Shown here: one piece after another, positions 32,678 through 43,004 of the stretch
How positions within the stretch are numbered: position 1 is the first letter of the stretch
Layout of the letters: each line of letters begins with the position of its first letter
Origin: Tupaia tana
Taxonomy: Eukaryota; Chordata; Mammalia; Scandentia; Tupaiidae
Assembly (NCBI GenBank): GCA_026018925.1
Contig: JAKSZU010000002.1
Coordinates: 49,217,337 to 49,281,336, forward strand
Direction: 5' to 3'
DNA length: 64,000 bases
Notes under the pieces: generated by a model
Database searches by the model: none
What the model saw: only the letters and a program-made list of their open reading frames with translations
Told to the model about the DNA's origin: nothing
Program-made: the position numbers and the translations under genes

Positions 32678-32957
32678 GGAACCAGCAGTTGGCATAATGG
32701 CTATGTCGCTGGACTCCCATGTAGTCGACTGTAGTTCGAGTCCTGGATCCGGTGGCTTAAACTCACACCGGGCACATGTGCATGAGTGGCCAAGATCCCA
32801 AGAGGAGGATGGAGGAGAAGGGATTGTGGCATGGCCATCCTCCCTGGGGGGTGATTTCTCTTTCTGTCTCTGTCTCTCTCTATCTTTCTGGCGAGCACAC
32901 ATTCCCTATAGCAAAAACCTCTCAAAAAACAAACAAATAAACAAACAAACAAAAACA
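32678..32957 (+). mobile_element. L-type tRNA SINE (CD24 intron)
   Basis: Well preserved; tail of (AAAC)n. Confidence 0.9.
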
Positions 32958-32990
32958 AACCATAGCCTTTCTCAAAAATGGCCACAGGCA

Positions 32991-33152
32991 GGGCCAGCAG
33001 GTGGCGTAATGGTTGAGGGCGCTGGACTCCCACAAGTCCTGAACCTGGTGGCTTGCTTTCTCACTTTCCCTCTCTCTCACTCTGCCCATCTCTGGTCAAA
33101 TTAAAATAAATAAATAAATGATTAAAGATAATTCTTTAAAAAATAAAATAAA
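32991..33152 (+). mobile_element. S-type tRNA SINE (CD24 intron)
   Basis: Head GGGCCAGCAGGTGGCGTAAT, with a short deletion just before the B box. Confidence 0.88.
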
Positions 33153-33162
33153 AAATGGCCAC

Positions 33163-33394
33163 GGGCCAACTAGTGAGCCGGTAGCGAGGCAGCTGGATCC
33201 CACATGACCACCTGCGCATGCAAGTCCTGTCCCAGCGGCTGCCCAAGCTGTATGTGCATGTGGCTCACAACCCTGCGAGGAGAATACAAGTGGACGTGAG
33301 GGGCGGGGTGCTTTCTCATTTTCCCTCTCCATCTCTCTCCAGTGAGCACACACTCCCTATGGCAATCACCCCCCCCCCCAAAAAAAAAAAAAAT
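33163..33394 (+). mobile_element. O-type tRNA SINE (CD24 intron)
   Basis: AATGGCCACG before the head and ATGGCCACGA after the tail look like a target-site duplication. Confidence 0.82.
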
Positions 33395-34300
33395 GATGGC
33401 CACGATATTTGTTTTAAGTTTAAAAATAATAATGATCCCTTGTTTTAAAGCAAAATGATTTCACCAAAAACACGAAGAAGCCGGAATGACTTCACAAAGG
33501 ATTCTGGAGGGTTTGGTGTTAAGTTTCGCCGGCAGCAGCCTCAGCGCCTGGTCACTAAGGTCAGTGGCGTGGCTGGGAACCAGTGTCCCCAGTGTCCCAG
33601 CATCTGAGTGGCATCACTCACCACTGATTTTTAGAGCCACTAAATGCACAGTCCAGCGGGGCACGTGATAATCTCTCCTTTGTCATGGAACAAAGGCAGA
33701 TCGGAGTTTTCAGCCCTCCCTGCAAGGGAGGGTTTACAGGGCTTCTGATTACAGGCAGAGGGGAGGGCAGCGGCACCGGGCAAGAACCCGGGCCTTCCGT
33801 ACATTTGGCTGCCCGTTCATCCAGAGATAAAGCCTCCCACATCCGCAGCAGCACCTTTTGTTGTAAAACCCACAAGGTCATGAAATAAATACCGACTACA
33901 GAAGTGCACAAATCCTGTCGTAGTGGACTCATGAACAACAACAACAAAGCCTTGATCAAGGCAAAAAGAAAAAAAATTATTGGGCACCTACTGTGTGCAA
34001 GAGTCAGCTCGTTCTATCAGAAAATAGCATTTCCACGGAAAGCGCAGTTCGATTAGGGTAAAGTATTTCAAACCGAGCGCCTCCCTTTTGAGGACCTGGT
34101 TTTTTATCCCTGAAAGTAACCTGGTCTTTATTCATCCAAACAACTTTAGTGCAGCAGGTGACTTTAAAAAAAAATTAATAAAGCCCAGGACACCAACTTG
34201 AACATCTAAGGGTCCTCTACGCTGCCACTGCCACCAAAAAATTGTTAATCTATTAAATTTACATCAGACAAAATGTTCCCGGCCACGCGGCAGTTATTCG
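33395..34300. other. unique intronic sequence of CD24
   Basis: SINE-free stretch leading into the CpG island. No exon recognised; regulatory content is possible but not shown. Confidence 0.4.
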
Positions 34301-35579
34301 CTTAACTAAAGCCTCTCAAATTGGGAAGGGGGAAGAAATCGGGTTGTCGAGATGGGGCAGGGGTGGAGGCGGAGGGCTGGTTTCGGGCGGCCGCGCCCCT
34401 CCCCCACCAGGGACTCGAGAAAGCTGCCGAGCGCAGCGGCAAGACAATAGGGTACGGTTACGCGGCCCGCGGGGGAAGAAGGCGCTCCGCGCTCGCCGCT
34501 GCGCTCCCAGGCGAGCCCCGAAGCTGGGTGTCTGCGGACCGAACACCCGGAGCGCCCAAGTTTTGGGGGGAGAAGCCCTGTAGACACTCCGCGGAGTAAC
34601 CTCGGCCCAAGGCGGTAGAAAACCACCCCGCTCCGCCACCCCCCCACCCGAGTTGCCCAGGAGAAATGCCCCCACCCCTGCTTGGGTCTCCCTGGCTCAG
34701 TCCCGGGTCTCCGTGCAGGCGCCGGCATCCACCCTGGGGGTGAGGGCAGCGCCGCTCCTGCTCCCCGCTCCCGAGAGAGATCGGTTCCCTGGATAGAGGC
34801 TCAGAGAGGGGACCAGGACAAAGCCTGGCGCGTACTCGGGACAGAAGCGTTCCACCACGCCGCCTGCCCCGAGCTAGCCAATCTGGACTAAGAAATTCCT
34901 AAGGTGGCGAGGGGGAGCCTGTACGGTCGCATCGCGGGGACCACAGTATCAGGACCGGGTTCCCGCCCAGGTTTGCTCCCCAACGTCCGAGGACTAGGGT
35001 GGGAGGTAGGGCCAGAGCCCCACGGCTTCCTCCAGATCCCTAAACCAGCTCCAGCGGACAGTGGAGGATGCGCGCGAGTGGCGCTCCCCGAAGGGGAGCG
35101 TTCCCTCTTTGTGTGGTGTGCTAGGGGCGCGAAGCCACTCCTAGAGGGGAAGGGGAGCTGGACCTCGGAGGATCCAGGAACCTCTCCCAAGTTCCCGAGC
35201 TCTCCGGGAGCTTCTGGAGGGGAGCGGCGCGCACATTCTCTCCCCCGCCGGCACCTCGGGCCCCGGGCCACAGCGGGTGCTGGGGCCAGGCTGCCTGAGA
35301 AGGGGCAGCGGAGAACCCGGGGTGGGGCGGGGTCCTCCGAGCCCGCGCGTGGAGCCGTATTGTTCCCGGGCCGAGGAGGAGGGGGCAGCCTACACAGGAG
35401 GAAAGTGAATCCATGCTGTCCACCCCCCGGACCAGTTCTGCAAGGGGCTTTGTCCGGCTCCCCGTCGGTGGGTGGATAGGGGCGCTGACGGGTCCCGCGA
35501 GGGCCGCTTCACAGCCACCAGCACCCCCCTACACCCCCGGGGCGCGGTTCTCGATCCCCGCCGGACACCGGGGCCTCAC

Positions 35580-35648
35580 CTGCGTGGGCAGGAGCAGCGC
35601 CAGCAGCAGCAGCCCCAGCCCCAGCCTGGCCACCATCGCTCTGCCCAT
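35580..35648 (-). CDS. CD24: CD24 exon 1 coding part (signal peptide)
   Basis: 23 codons, identical to the human signal peptide as I remember it: MGRAMVARLG followed by a leucine-rich core and ending LLPTQ. The start codon (35646-35648) has G at -3 and G at +4, a strong context. The exon ends CCCACGCAG and is followed by a GTGAGG donor, phase 0, so residue 24 begins in exon 2. The signal directs the protein to the ER, where the C-terminal signal is exchanged for a GPI anchor. In-frame upstream codons exist, but the family start and the 5'UTR position argue for this ATG. Confidence 0.96.
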
Positions 35649-35756
35649 GTCCGCTCCGTCGGTGCGCGGCGCGTCTCGCAGGATACAGGGTGCTTCGAAA
35701 GGCGCTGGCTCCCGGGCAGACGCAGGCGAGGTGGGGAGCGCGGCGGGCCGGCGGGA

Positions 35757-35765
35757 CCTTTTATA
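35757..35765 (-). promoter_or_regulatory. CD24: TATA box of CD24 (TATAAAAGG)
   Basis: TATAAAAGG on minus, about 110 bp upstream of the ATG, predicting transcription start near 35730-35736 and an 80-90 nt 5'UTR. Confidence 0.75.
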
Positions 35766-35786
35766 CCAGGACAGCCACAATAGCCG

Positions 35787-35794
35787 TGACGTGG
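35787..35794 (+). promoter_or_regulatory. TGACGTGG ATF/XBP1-type motif
   Basis: An ACGT-core element 22 bp upstream of the CD24 TATA box, next to a SOX-like CTATTGTGG motif (minus, 35775-35783). Binding is an inference. Confidence 0.4.
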
Positions 35795-36949
35795 CGCCGC
35801 CCGCCCACCCGCGCTCCCCGTCCCCGCCGCCGCCCGCGGCGCGCGCCCGCCACCAGCCGCCTCCCCGCCCCACGCCCGGCGCCCCGCGCCCCCGCCCCTG
35901 CTCCCGCCCTGCCCTCGCCCGCCGGACCCCGGCAGCGGCCGCGGCAGGTGGGCCGGCGCCGCGGGCTGTGGCTCCGCGCGGGGCTTCCCCGGCCGGCGGC
36001 GGGCAGGCTGGCACAGGCGCCCGGCGACGCCCACACAGGACCCGGGGCGCACACGCGAGCCACACACGCCGCTGCCGGGCCGGGCCCAAGTTCCCTTTGT
36101 TTCTCCCGATCTGCCATCTTACCCCCCAAAACCGAAGTCGGAGCCTCCGGCGCGGCGGGGCAACCACAGTCCCGGCTCTGCGGGCGGCGCTGGGCCCCCG
36201 GGCGGGGTCGGGGCTCCCTCTGGGCGAGTTTTCTCCATGCGCGCCGCAGAGGCAGGGGAAGCGGGCGGGCTCGGCGGGGCCCCGGGGCCTGGTGCCCCCC
36301 GCCCTTGGCGACCGGACCTGGGCGCCACCTGGCGCCAGCCCTTTCCTCCTGGCCGGCGGGGCTCGCGGGAGGCACCGAGGCCCGGGGTGTCCCGTGTGCT
36401 CGCCCCGCGGCCGCCCCCGCCCCTAGCCACTTGCTTTGTGTTTTGAGCTCTCAGCCCGCCAGACCGTGTGAGCTCACTGGACACCCCGGGGCGGCATCCC
36501 GGGTCCGCACCGCCCCCCACACGGGAGCTGGCCCGGGACCCTGCGCTTCTGTCAGTCGGGGCTGGGCGGAGGGCGACAGAGCCCTGCCTGCGGGGACTCC
36601 GCTCCCCAGGTACCCGCCGGCTCTCCCCACGAGGCTTTGCCAAGTCCTACCCCGGGAGCAGCATCCTGCCCGGAGAGCCCGCTAGAATTACAGTCTCTCG
36701 AATTCCTGAGGACACGCGGTCTCCGTTGTCTTTCCTACTTGCTTCTCATTTATTTAAAGAGCAGAAGCTTTGGGGATAAAAGCTTTTACTTTTCCATAGT
36801 TGCCATTAGGCAATTTAATGAACTGGCACAAACAGGAGATTAGCCGTTATAGTGCACATTTTGATGGAATATATTTTCCCAATCATTCTATTGTGAAAAC
36901 TTTCAAGCACACAACAAAAGATAAATTTATGGCTGGAATATTTTTGGTT

Positions 36950-37104
36950 TAACTTTTTTTTTTTAGTTTAACTTATTTATTTTAATTTGACCAGAGAGGG
37001 ACAGAGAAAGAAAGAGAGAAAGTAAGCCACCAGTTCCAGGTCTTGAACCTAGTCGACTATGTATGAGTCCAGCACCCTTAACCACCACGCCACCTGCTGG
37101 TCCC
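36950..37104 (-). mobile_element. S-type tRNA SINE
   Basis: Flanks TTTGGTTTAACTTTTT on both sides. First SINE upstream of the CD24 island. Confidence 0.9.
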
Positions 37105-37640
37105 AATATTTGGTTTAACTTTTTACCAAAAAACTTAATCCTCTCATTTAAGGTTTAATCCAAGTGGTTTTTGTTTTGTTTTTTAGACCTTTAAAGTAAA
37201 CCTAGTAGGGTGGTGAGTTTATTGAATTTCATTTTTGCAGAACAGTATCATTAAAACAAGGCAAGTTGGAGGGAAGCAAAGCATCAAGGGAATGTGTAGT
37301 CGGACTGGGGCTGCATGGGCCTGTGCCTTCATGGTGTGCTCAGTAAATTTCCACGTTTGGGATGAGCGTGGAAACCCTGGAATTTCTGTCAGCACTGGCG
37401 GGCTTTCCTGTTTAACAGTGCTACCATGTTGTAAACAAATGCCTGCTGTGTATCCAGCCCGCAGCTCTGTCCAGGGTGAAGAATGGGCTGTCTGTCTCAG
37501 GAGTCCTCCAGAAGCCTAGTTGAACTAGTTGGTGGTGTGCATAAGATTCATTCATGTTGTCTTCATTTTTACCCTATCCCTCCTTCTTTCCCAACACCCC
37601 TTATGTAAATAAATGAAGTGGTTAAAAAAACAGCATCCAG
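37105..37640. other. unique sequence upstream of CD24
   Basis: No gene; could hold distal CD24 regulatory DNA. Confidence 0.35.
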
Positions 37641-37936
37641 GGACCAGCAGTTAGCGTAATGGCTATGTCGCTGGACTCCCATGTAGTCGACTGCAGTTTG
37701 AGTCCCAGACCCGGTGGCTTAAACTCATGCCAGGCACGTGTGTGTGCGTGCCCAAGATCCCAAGAGAAGAAAGGAGGAGAAGGGATTCTGGAGTGGCCAT
37801 CCTCCCTGGGGGGTGATTTCTTGCTTTCTGTCTCTCTGTGTCTCTCTGTCTTTCAGGCGAGCGCATGCACCCTATAGCAAAAACCTATCCATAAAAAAAA
37901 AAATTAAAATTAAACAAAAAAAAAAAGAAAGAAAAG
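37641..37936 (+). mobile_element. L-type tRNA SINE
   Basis: Flanks AAAACAGCATCCAG / AAAACAGCGTCCAG, one mismatch. Confidence 0.92.
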
Positions 37937-37950
37937 AAAACAGCGTCCAG

Positions 37951-38186
37951 GGCCAGTAAGTGTGTGGAGGTTAAGGCAGCTGGATCCTACATGACAGACT
38001 GTATGGTTCGAGTCCTCGACTCAACAGCTTGAAAAGTTGGGTGTGTGTGTGTCCAAAATCCTGAGAGGAGTGTGGGAGAGAAGGGATTATGATGCGTCCC
38101 TGGGAGTGATTTCTCACTTTCCTTCTCTCTCTCTCTCTCTCTGGTGAGTGCACAGGCCCTGTGGCAAAATATTCAAAAAGAAAAAA
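37951..38186 (+). mobile_element. O-type tRNA SINE
   Basis: Starts directly at the right flank of the previous SINE; head GGCCAGTAAGTGTGTGG. Confidence 0.8.
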
Positions 38187-38565
38187 AAGAAGAATACAGC
38201 CTTCAGAACTAGATTGCCTGAATTCATATCATGACTGGACAACTTTTACAGAAAGTAAAGAGGCAGGAAGCTGGAGCCAGCAGGTGGAATAGTGGTTAAG
38301 GTGCTGTTCTTCCACATGTTCGACCACGGTTTAGTCCTGGACCCGGCAGCTTGAAACTCACATCAGGTGCATGTGCAAGTGTGCCCAAAATCCCAAGAGA
38401 AGAATGGAGTAGAAGGGATTGCGGTGTGACCATCCCCCCGGGGGTGACTTCTCACTTTATGCTGGTCTGTCTCTCCAGCGAGTGCAAAAATCTCTCAAAA
38501 GAAAAAGGCAGAAAGCCTCAGTTTCTTCATCTGTAAAATGGAAAGAATAAGACCATTATTAATTA
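38187..38565 (+). repeat. MIR split by a SINE
   Basis: MIR 5' part at 38187-38272 (AGATTGCCTGAATTC) and 3' part at 38515-38565 (CAGTTTCTTCATCTGTAAAA). Confidence 0.7.
38273..38508 (+). mobile_element. L-type tRNA SINE inside the MIR
   Basis: Slightly shortened 3' end; CCCCCCGGGGGTGAC body motif kept. Confidence 0.87.
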
Positions 38566-38575
38566 GATATTATAG

Positions 38576-38830
38576 GGCTGGTCCATGGTGCAATAGTGCA
38601 GAGAAAGCTGAATTCTATCCGGGCGCCTGGTGTTTGAACGCTGGCCCAACAGTAACACGCTGCCCTGGCACGCCCAGGACCCTTGACAAGATGGAGAAGT
38701 AGAGGAAGAATTGTAGCTTGACCAGGTCCTGTTGAGTGGTATTTTCTTTCTCTTTCTCTCTTACACACACATGCACACACATGCACACACTCATGTGTAC
38801 ACACGTGCTTTTATCAGTAATAAAGGGAAA
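38576..38830 (+). mobile_element. diverged tRNA SINE
   Basis: Head GGGCTGGTCCATGGTGC, CA-rich 3' part. Confidence 0.65.
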
Positions 38831-38861
38831 ATTTTTCTTTTACAAGAAGCTACAGTAAGTA

Positions 38862-39025
38862 CCAGGTGGTGGTGTGCAGTGGTGATGCACCTGGACCCGC
38901 GTGGGAAGGGCCTCCCTGAACGTGCCTCGCTGCTGGTTGGGACCTAGGGAGGGGGGGTGGATCAGGTATGGGGAGCCCATTGAAAGTCTCTCTCTTTTGA
39001 GGATGAAATAAATTTAATTGTTTTC
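38862..39025 (+). mobile_element. possible E-type SINE remnant
   Basis: A GTGGTGTGCAGTGGTGATGC head-like start and GATGAAATAAA end; weak. Confidence 0.35.
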
Positions 39026-39098
39026 AAGCGTTACTGTATATGTGTTAAAACAGTGCTTGCCTTACAGCGGTAGCTCTCACTTCGTATTTGCTCTTCTT

Positions 39099-39262
39099 GG
39101 GGCCAGCAGATGGTGTGGTGGTTAAGGACACTGGCCAACCACGGTTCGAGTCCTGGACCTGGTGGCTTGCTTTCTCATTTTCCCTCTCCCTCTTCCCTCT
39201 TCTTGCTCTGTTCCTCTCTTTAAATAAATAAATCAATAAATAAAAGTTAAATAAAATAGTTC
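39099..39262 (+). mobile_element. S-type tRNA SINE
   Basis: Its tail resumes at 39527 after the L-type insertion. Confidence 0.9.
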
Positions 39263-39263
39263 T

Positions 39264-39526
39264 TTTTTTTTTTGGAGAGGTTTTCGCTATAGGGCGCGTG
39301 CGCTCGCCAGACAGACAGAGAGAGACATAGAGACAGAAAGCGAGAAATCACCCCCCAGGGGGGATGGTCACGCCGCAATCCCTTCTCCTCCATTCTCCTC
39401 TCAGGATCTTGGGCACGCACACACACGCGCCCGGCGTGAGTTTTTAGCCACCGGGTCCGGGACGCTAACCGCGGTAGACTACGTGGGAGTCCAGCGACAT
39501 AGCCATTACGCTAACTGCTGGTTCCC
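39264..39526 (-). mobile_element. L-type SINE nested in an S-type tail
   Basis: AATAGTTCTTT occurs on both sides; sequence near-consensus, so young. Confidence 0.93.
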
Positions 39527-39605
39527 AATAGTTCTTTAAAAAAAAAAAAAAAAAAGATACATGGCCAGTTTCCACTTTATAGAGAAAGTATTGCATGAAA
39601 TTTGT

Positions 39606-39841
39606 TTTCTAGGTTTTTGCTATAGCGCGCACGTACTTGCCAGAGAGTGACAGAGGGAAAGTGAGAAATCTCCCTCTCGTGTGAAGGACAATGCCACAAT
39701 ACTTTCTCCTCTGCTCTCCTGTGGGATTTTGGGCACACACTAATGCCTGGCATTATTTTCAAGCTGCTGGGTCTGAGGCTCAAACCTTGATTGACCATGT
39801 GGGAGTTCATCTCCCTTAACCACTATGCCACCTGCTGGCCC
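39606..39841 (-). mobile_element. L/O-type tRNA SINE
   Basis: Flanks GCATGAAATTTG / GCATGAAATGATTTG. Confidence 0.87.
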
Positions 39842-39942
39842 CTGCATGAAATGATTTGGAAACTAATTGCATAAATTGGTATGTGTGAAAGTCATAACTT
39901 TCAGCTTTTTAATTTTTTTCATTAAGTAGTACATGAGTATAT

Positions 39943-40204
39943 GCCTTTTTTTTTTTTTTTTTAATTATTGCCAGAGGGTGTGTGCACTCTCCAGAGAAAG
40001 ATATAAAGGGAGAGGGAGAGCAGGGAGACAGCAATAGGGCATGGTTAGGCCCCAATCCCTTCTCTGTTTTCCATCCCATCAGGATTCTGGGCATGTATGC
40101 ATCTGTGCTTGGCATGTTTCTCAAGCCACCAGGATCGGGACTCAAACCTCCATCAGTTATGTAGGACCCAGCTCCCTTATCCTTTAGGCTACAAGAGCAA
40201 GCCC
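39943..40204 (-). mobile_element. O-type tRNA SINE
   Basis: 18-T run at its 3' end, CCAGAGGGTGTGTGCAC, diverged head. Confidence 0.83.
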
Positions 40205-40309
40205 GTGACTTAACTTTCTGATGTTAGTACTCTTCTGAGTAATACTGAGGGAACAAAATCTACAATTTCCAGGTGCAGAACAGAAGAATAATAGAACCAG
40301 ACTGACAGA

Positions 40310-40445
40310 GCATGTAGTGAGCACTGGCGTCAGAGCTGCATTTGAATGTTGCACCACCGCTTCCTAACGTTCTCATTTTGGGTAAGCTTCCCAACATCCC
40401 AACTTTTCTCTTCCATTAAATGGGGCTTATAGGGTAGCTACTGCT
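40310..40445 (+). repeat. MIR fragment
   Basis: GGTAAGCTTCCCAACATCCC and TTCCATTAAATGGGG keep the MIR order. Confidence 0.55.
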
Positions 40446-40462
40446 GCTGCTGCTTCTGCTAC

Positions 40463-40671
40463 TTTTTAATTTGCTGTAGGGCGTGTGTGCTTACTGGAGA
40501 TAAGAAAGCACCTCCAGGGAGATGGCCAGGTCACAATCCCTTCTCTATTCTCCTCTCAGTATTTTAGGTATGTCCACACACATGCTTGACTGGTCTTCAA
40601 GCCTGTGGGTCCAAGAGAACTATGCATTTGGTCATGTGGGATCTAACCACTCTACCCACCACTGGCTTGCC
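40463..40671 (-). mobile_element. O-type tRNA SINE
   Basis: From TTTGCTGTAGGGCGTGTG to the head CCACTGGCTTGCC. Confidence 0.8.
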
Positions 40672-40676
40672 TAATG

Positions 40677-40919
40677 GGCTAGCTTCAATGGCACAGCAGT
40701 AATGCAGTGATCTGTGAGGCTGAGTTCATATGGAAAGGTCCCAGGTTTGAGACCTGAGGTCTTCCTACACATGCTGGTGCTTCTGTATGTGCCCAAGAGC
40801 CTGGCTAGCTGGTGCTGGGGGTAGACGTAACGTGAGGACCTGTTGGGGCTACCTGTCTTTTTCTTTCTCTCTCTGTCTCCCACTCCATGGAAGAAATAAA
40901 TAAATGAACTTGCAAAAAG
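40677..40919 (+). mobile_element. E-type tRNA SINE
   Basis: CCTGTTGGGGCTACCTGTC and CATGGAAGAAATAAATAAA; B box GGTTTGAGACC. Confidence 0.8.
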
Positions 40920-40926
40920 TGGGGCT

Positions 40927-41062
40927 TGGGCCGGTTCCATGGCCTGGTGGTTAAGGCAGCCAGATCCCTCATGGCTGATCATGCAGTTTGAGTTCTGGAC
41001 CCAGTGGCTTGAGAATCATGTGTATATGTGAGCCCAAAATAAAATAAAATAAAAATTAAAAG
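40927..41062 (+). mobile_element. O-type SINE, internally shortened
   Basis: Head complete; body cut after AGCCCAAAAT, then (AAAAT)n. Confidence 0.8.
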
Positions 41063-41211
41063 TGGCTAACAGTAGCTCCCTCACAGTCATGATCTTAGCT
41101 GAGATCATGTGTGCATTTAGCAGAGTGCTTGGCACCTAGGACTTACTAAGCTCCCACTTCCGTTGCTACAGGATAGATTCATTGTAGCATGGCTTAGAAA
41201 TCTTCGTACGT

Positions 41212-41304
41212 GGGACCAGCAGGTGGTGTGGTGGTTAAGGCGCTAGATACTCTCACATGGCTGAACATGGTTCAAGTCCCGAGCCTGGTGGTTTGCTTTC
41301 TCAC

Positions 41305-41355
<51 letters not shown>

Positions 41356-41428
41356 CTCTCTCTGTCAAATTAAAAATAAATAAATAAATAAATAAATAAA
41401 ATTAAATAAATAATTATTTTAAAAAATA
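41212..41428 (+). mobile_element. S-type tRNA SINE
   Basis: Head GGGACCAGCAGGTGGTGTGG; CT repeat 41308-41343; long AAAT tail. Confidence 0.9.
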
Positions 41429-41479
41429 TTTCGTGCATATAATGCTTGCTCTTTTTTTATGCATCTTCGGATGTGGCGT

Positions 41480-41640
41480 TTCATTTATGCATCTGTGAAG
41501 TCAGTAGGGCAGATGACATTAGTATCATTTTCATTCCTGAGACACAGAGAGGTTAAGTAATTTGCCCAAGCCCACATAGCCTATTATGGTGCTACACTCG
41601 AAGCCAGAACCAAAGTTCCCTGAGCCAGGTCCCAACTTTC
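41480..41640 (-). repeat. MIR fragment
   Basis: GAGAGGTTAAGTAATTTGCC is diagnostic of the MIR core. Confidence 0.75.
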
Positions 41641-41745
41641 TTCTGTTTTGCCAACAAGCCTGTGCTCTGTCTACTGCAGATCCTTGCCACCCAGCCCTAG
41701 ATCAGTATTTGTGATTGAATGGACGCGTATCAAGGAAGAAGTTAA

Positions 41746-41953
41746 TTTTTCTTTTTTATTGCCATGCATGCCAGTTAGAGAGCTTGAACCCCTCATGGGG
41801 TGCAGTCATGCCACAATCCTTCTTCCTCCATCCTGCCAAGTGCCCCCACACACCCAGCATGTTTTCCAAGCCACTGGGCCAAGATGTGAACTGCACTCAG
41901 CATGTGGGATCTGACTCCCAATGCATAGCACTTAACTGCTAGGCTATGGGGCC
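41746..41953 (-). mobile_element. O-type tRNA SINE
   Basis: Diverged, head ending TAGGCTATGGGGCC. Confidence 0.75.
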
Positions 41954-41990
41954 ATTTCTTTAATTTGTCCTTTTTAATATTAATAATAAT

Positions 41991-42186
41991 AGGGGCTAGC
42001 AGGTGGTGTGGTGATTAAGGCAGCTGGACTCCCACATGGCCAGCCAATCGATTGATCGATCGTGGTTCAAGTTCTGGACCTGACGGCTTGCTTTTGTATT
42101 TTCCCTCTCTCTCTCTCACTCTGTCCCTCTCTGGTCAAATCAAACTAAATAAAATAAATAATAAAAAAATTAAAATAATTATTTTT
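41991..42186 (+). mobile_element. S-type tRNA SINE
   Basis: Head contains an extra ATCGATTGATCGATCG just before the B box. Confidence 0.88.
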
Positions 42187-42360
42187 AAAAATAAATATTT
42201 TATTTTATTTTTGTTATGATGATTATTATTTTTTAAGTTTAACCACAGAGGCAGAGAGAAACAGGGAAAGTGAGAAAGCAGGTCACCAGGTCTGGGACTC
42301 ATACTGCAGCCAGCCACATGGGAGTCTAGTGCCTTAACCACTATAACACCTGCCGGCCCC
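42187..42360 (-). mobile_element. S-type tRNA SINE
   Basis: Tail-to-tail with the previous copy, so the AT-rich ends can pair. Confidence 0.88.
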
Positions 42361-42388
42361 AAGATGTTGATTCTTTTTTGTTTGTTTT

Positions 42389-42579
42389 TAAAGGATTATT
42401 TTATTTCATTTTATTTATTTTATTATTATTATTATTATTGTTATTATTATTATTTAATTTGACCAGAGAGAAACAGAGAGAGGGAAAGTGAGAAAACAAG
42501 CCTCCAAGTCCAGGACTCAAACCATGATCAACTATGTGGGAGTCCAGCGCCTCTAACCACCACACCTCTTGCTGGCCCT
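42389..42579 (-). mobile_element. S-type tRNA SINE
   Basis: (TTA)n tail; head ending CCTCTTGCTGGCCC. Confidence 0.88.
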
Positions 42580-42592
42580 AAATAAAATAATT

Positions 42593-42779
42593 CTTTTTTT
42601 TTAAAGAAGTATTTATTTATTTTATTCATTCATTTATTTTTTAATTTGACCAGAGAGAGAGACACACACACAAAGAGAAAAAGAAAATGAGAAAGCAGAC
42701 TACCAGGTTCAGGACTTGAACCATGGTCTGCCACATGGGAATGTCCAGCGCCCTAACGACCATGCCACCTGCTGGTCCC
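42593..42779 (-). mobile_element. S-type tRNA SINE
   Basis: Head ending CCACCTGCTGGTCCC. Third consecutive minus copy. Confidence 0.88.
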
Positions 42780-42811
42780 TAAAATAATTCTTTAAAAAAA
42801 AAGAAAGAAAG

Positions 42812-42986
42812 AAAATGATAAATCACCCTCAGAGGAGAGGGCCATACTGCAATCCCCTTTCCTCCATTCTCCTCCCCTGATTTGGAGGAAGCACACAGTG
42901 TTTTTCAAGCTGCTGGCTTCAGGACTCAAAGTGTGCAGTCAGCTTGGGGGTTCCAGCTGCTTCAACCACCACGCCACTGGTTGGCC
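42812..42986 (-). mobile_element. O-type SINE, 3' end missing
   Basis: Starts inside the body (ATGATAAATCACCC), ends CCACTGGTTGGCC. Confidence 0.8.
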
Positions 42987-43004
42987 AACTTTTAATTTGC
43001 TTTT

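Larger units (their letters stand above)
31613..35579 (-). other. CD24: CD24 intron 1
   Basis: 3,967 bp, GT (35578-35579 on plus as AC) to AG. Its 3' half holds five SINEs. The 33.4-34.3 kb part is unique, and the 5' part is CpG-island DNA. Confidence 0.9.
29878..35735 (-). other. CD24: CD24 transcription unit
   Basis: Two-exon gene on the minus strand. Exon 1 (about 35735-35580) carries a short 5'UTR and the signal peptide. The intron spans 35579-31613. Exon 2 (31612 to about 29878) carries the mature peptide, stop codon and a 1.57 kb 3'UTR. The limits are inferred from a TATA box at 35757-35765 and a poly-A signal at 29903-29908. The coding part matches mammalian CD24 from memory, and large parts of the 3'UTR also look like the human one. 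No frameshift, stop or lost splice site is seen, so this is the functional, intron-containing locus and not one of the processed CD24 pseudogenes known in other mammals. Confidence 0.93.
34300..36700. promoter_or_regulatory. CD24: CpG island over the CD24 promoter, exon 1 and early intron
   Basis: About 2.4 kb of GC-rich, CpG-dense DNA with no SINE. It covers the CD24 start and extends about 1 kb upstream (35.8-36.7 kb) and 1.3 kb into the intron. Several GC boxes (CCCCGCCC) lie at 35850-35900. Long ORFs on both strands here are a by-product of high GC. An upstream antisense or divergent transcript is plausible but not shown. Confidence 0.85.

Noticed and set aside
35529-36167. 212-codon minus frame that contains the CD24 signal peptide with a long N-terminal extension
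   Set aside because: The TATA box at 35757-35765 lies inside the extension, the family starts at the 35648 ATG, and the frame reads through the splice donor.
35413-36426. 337-codon open frame on plus and several 100-330-codon frames on both strands in the CpG island
   Set aside because: High GC removes stop codons; composition is Pro/Arg/Ala/Gly-rich in every frame, with no family or splice support, and one frame overlaps CD24 exon 1 antisense.
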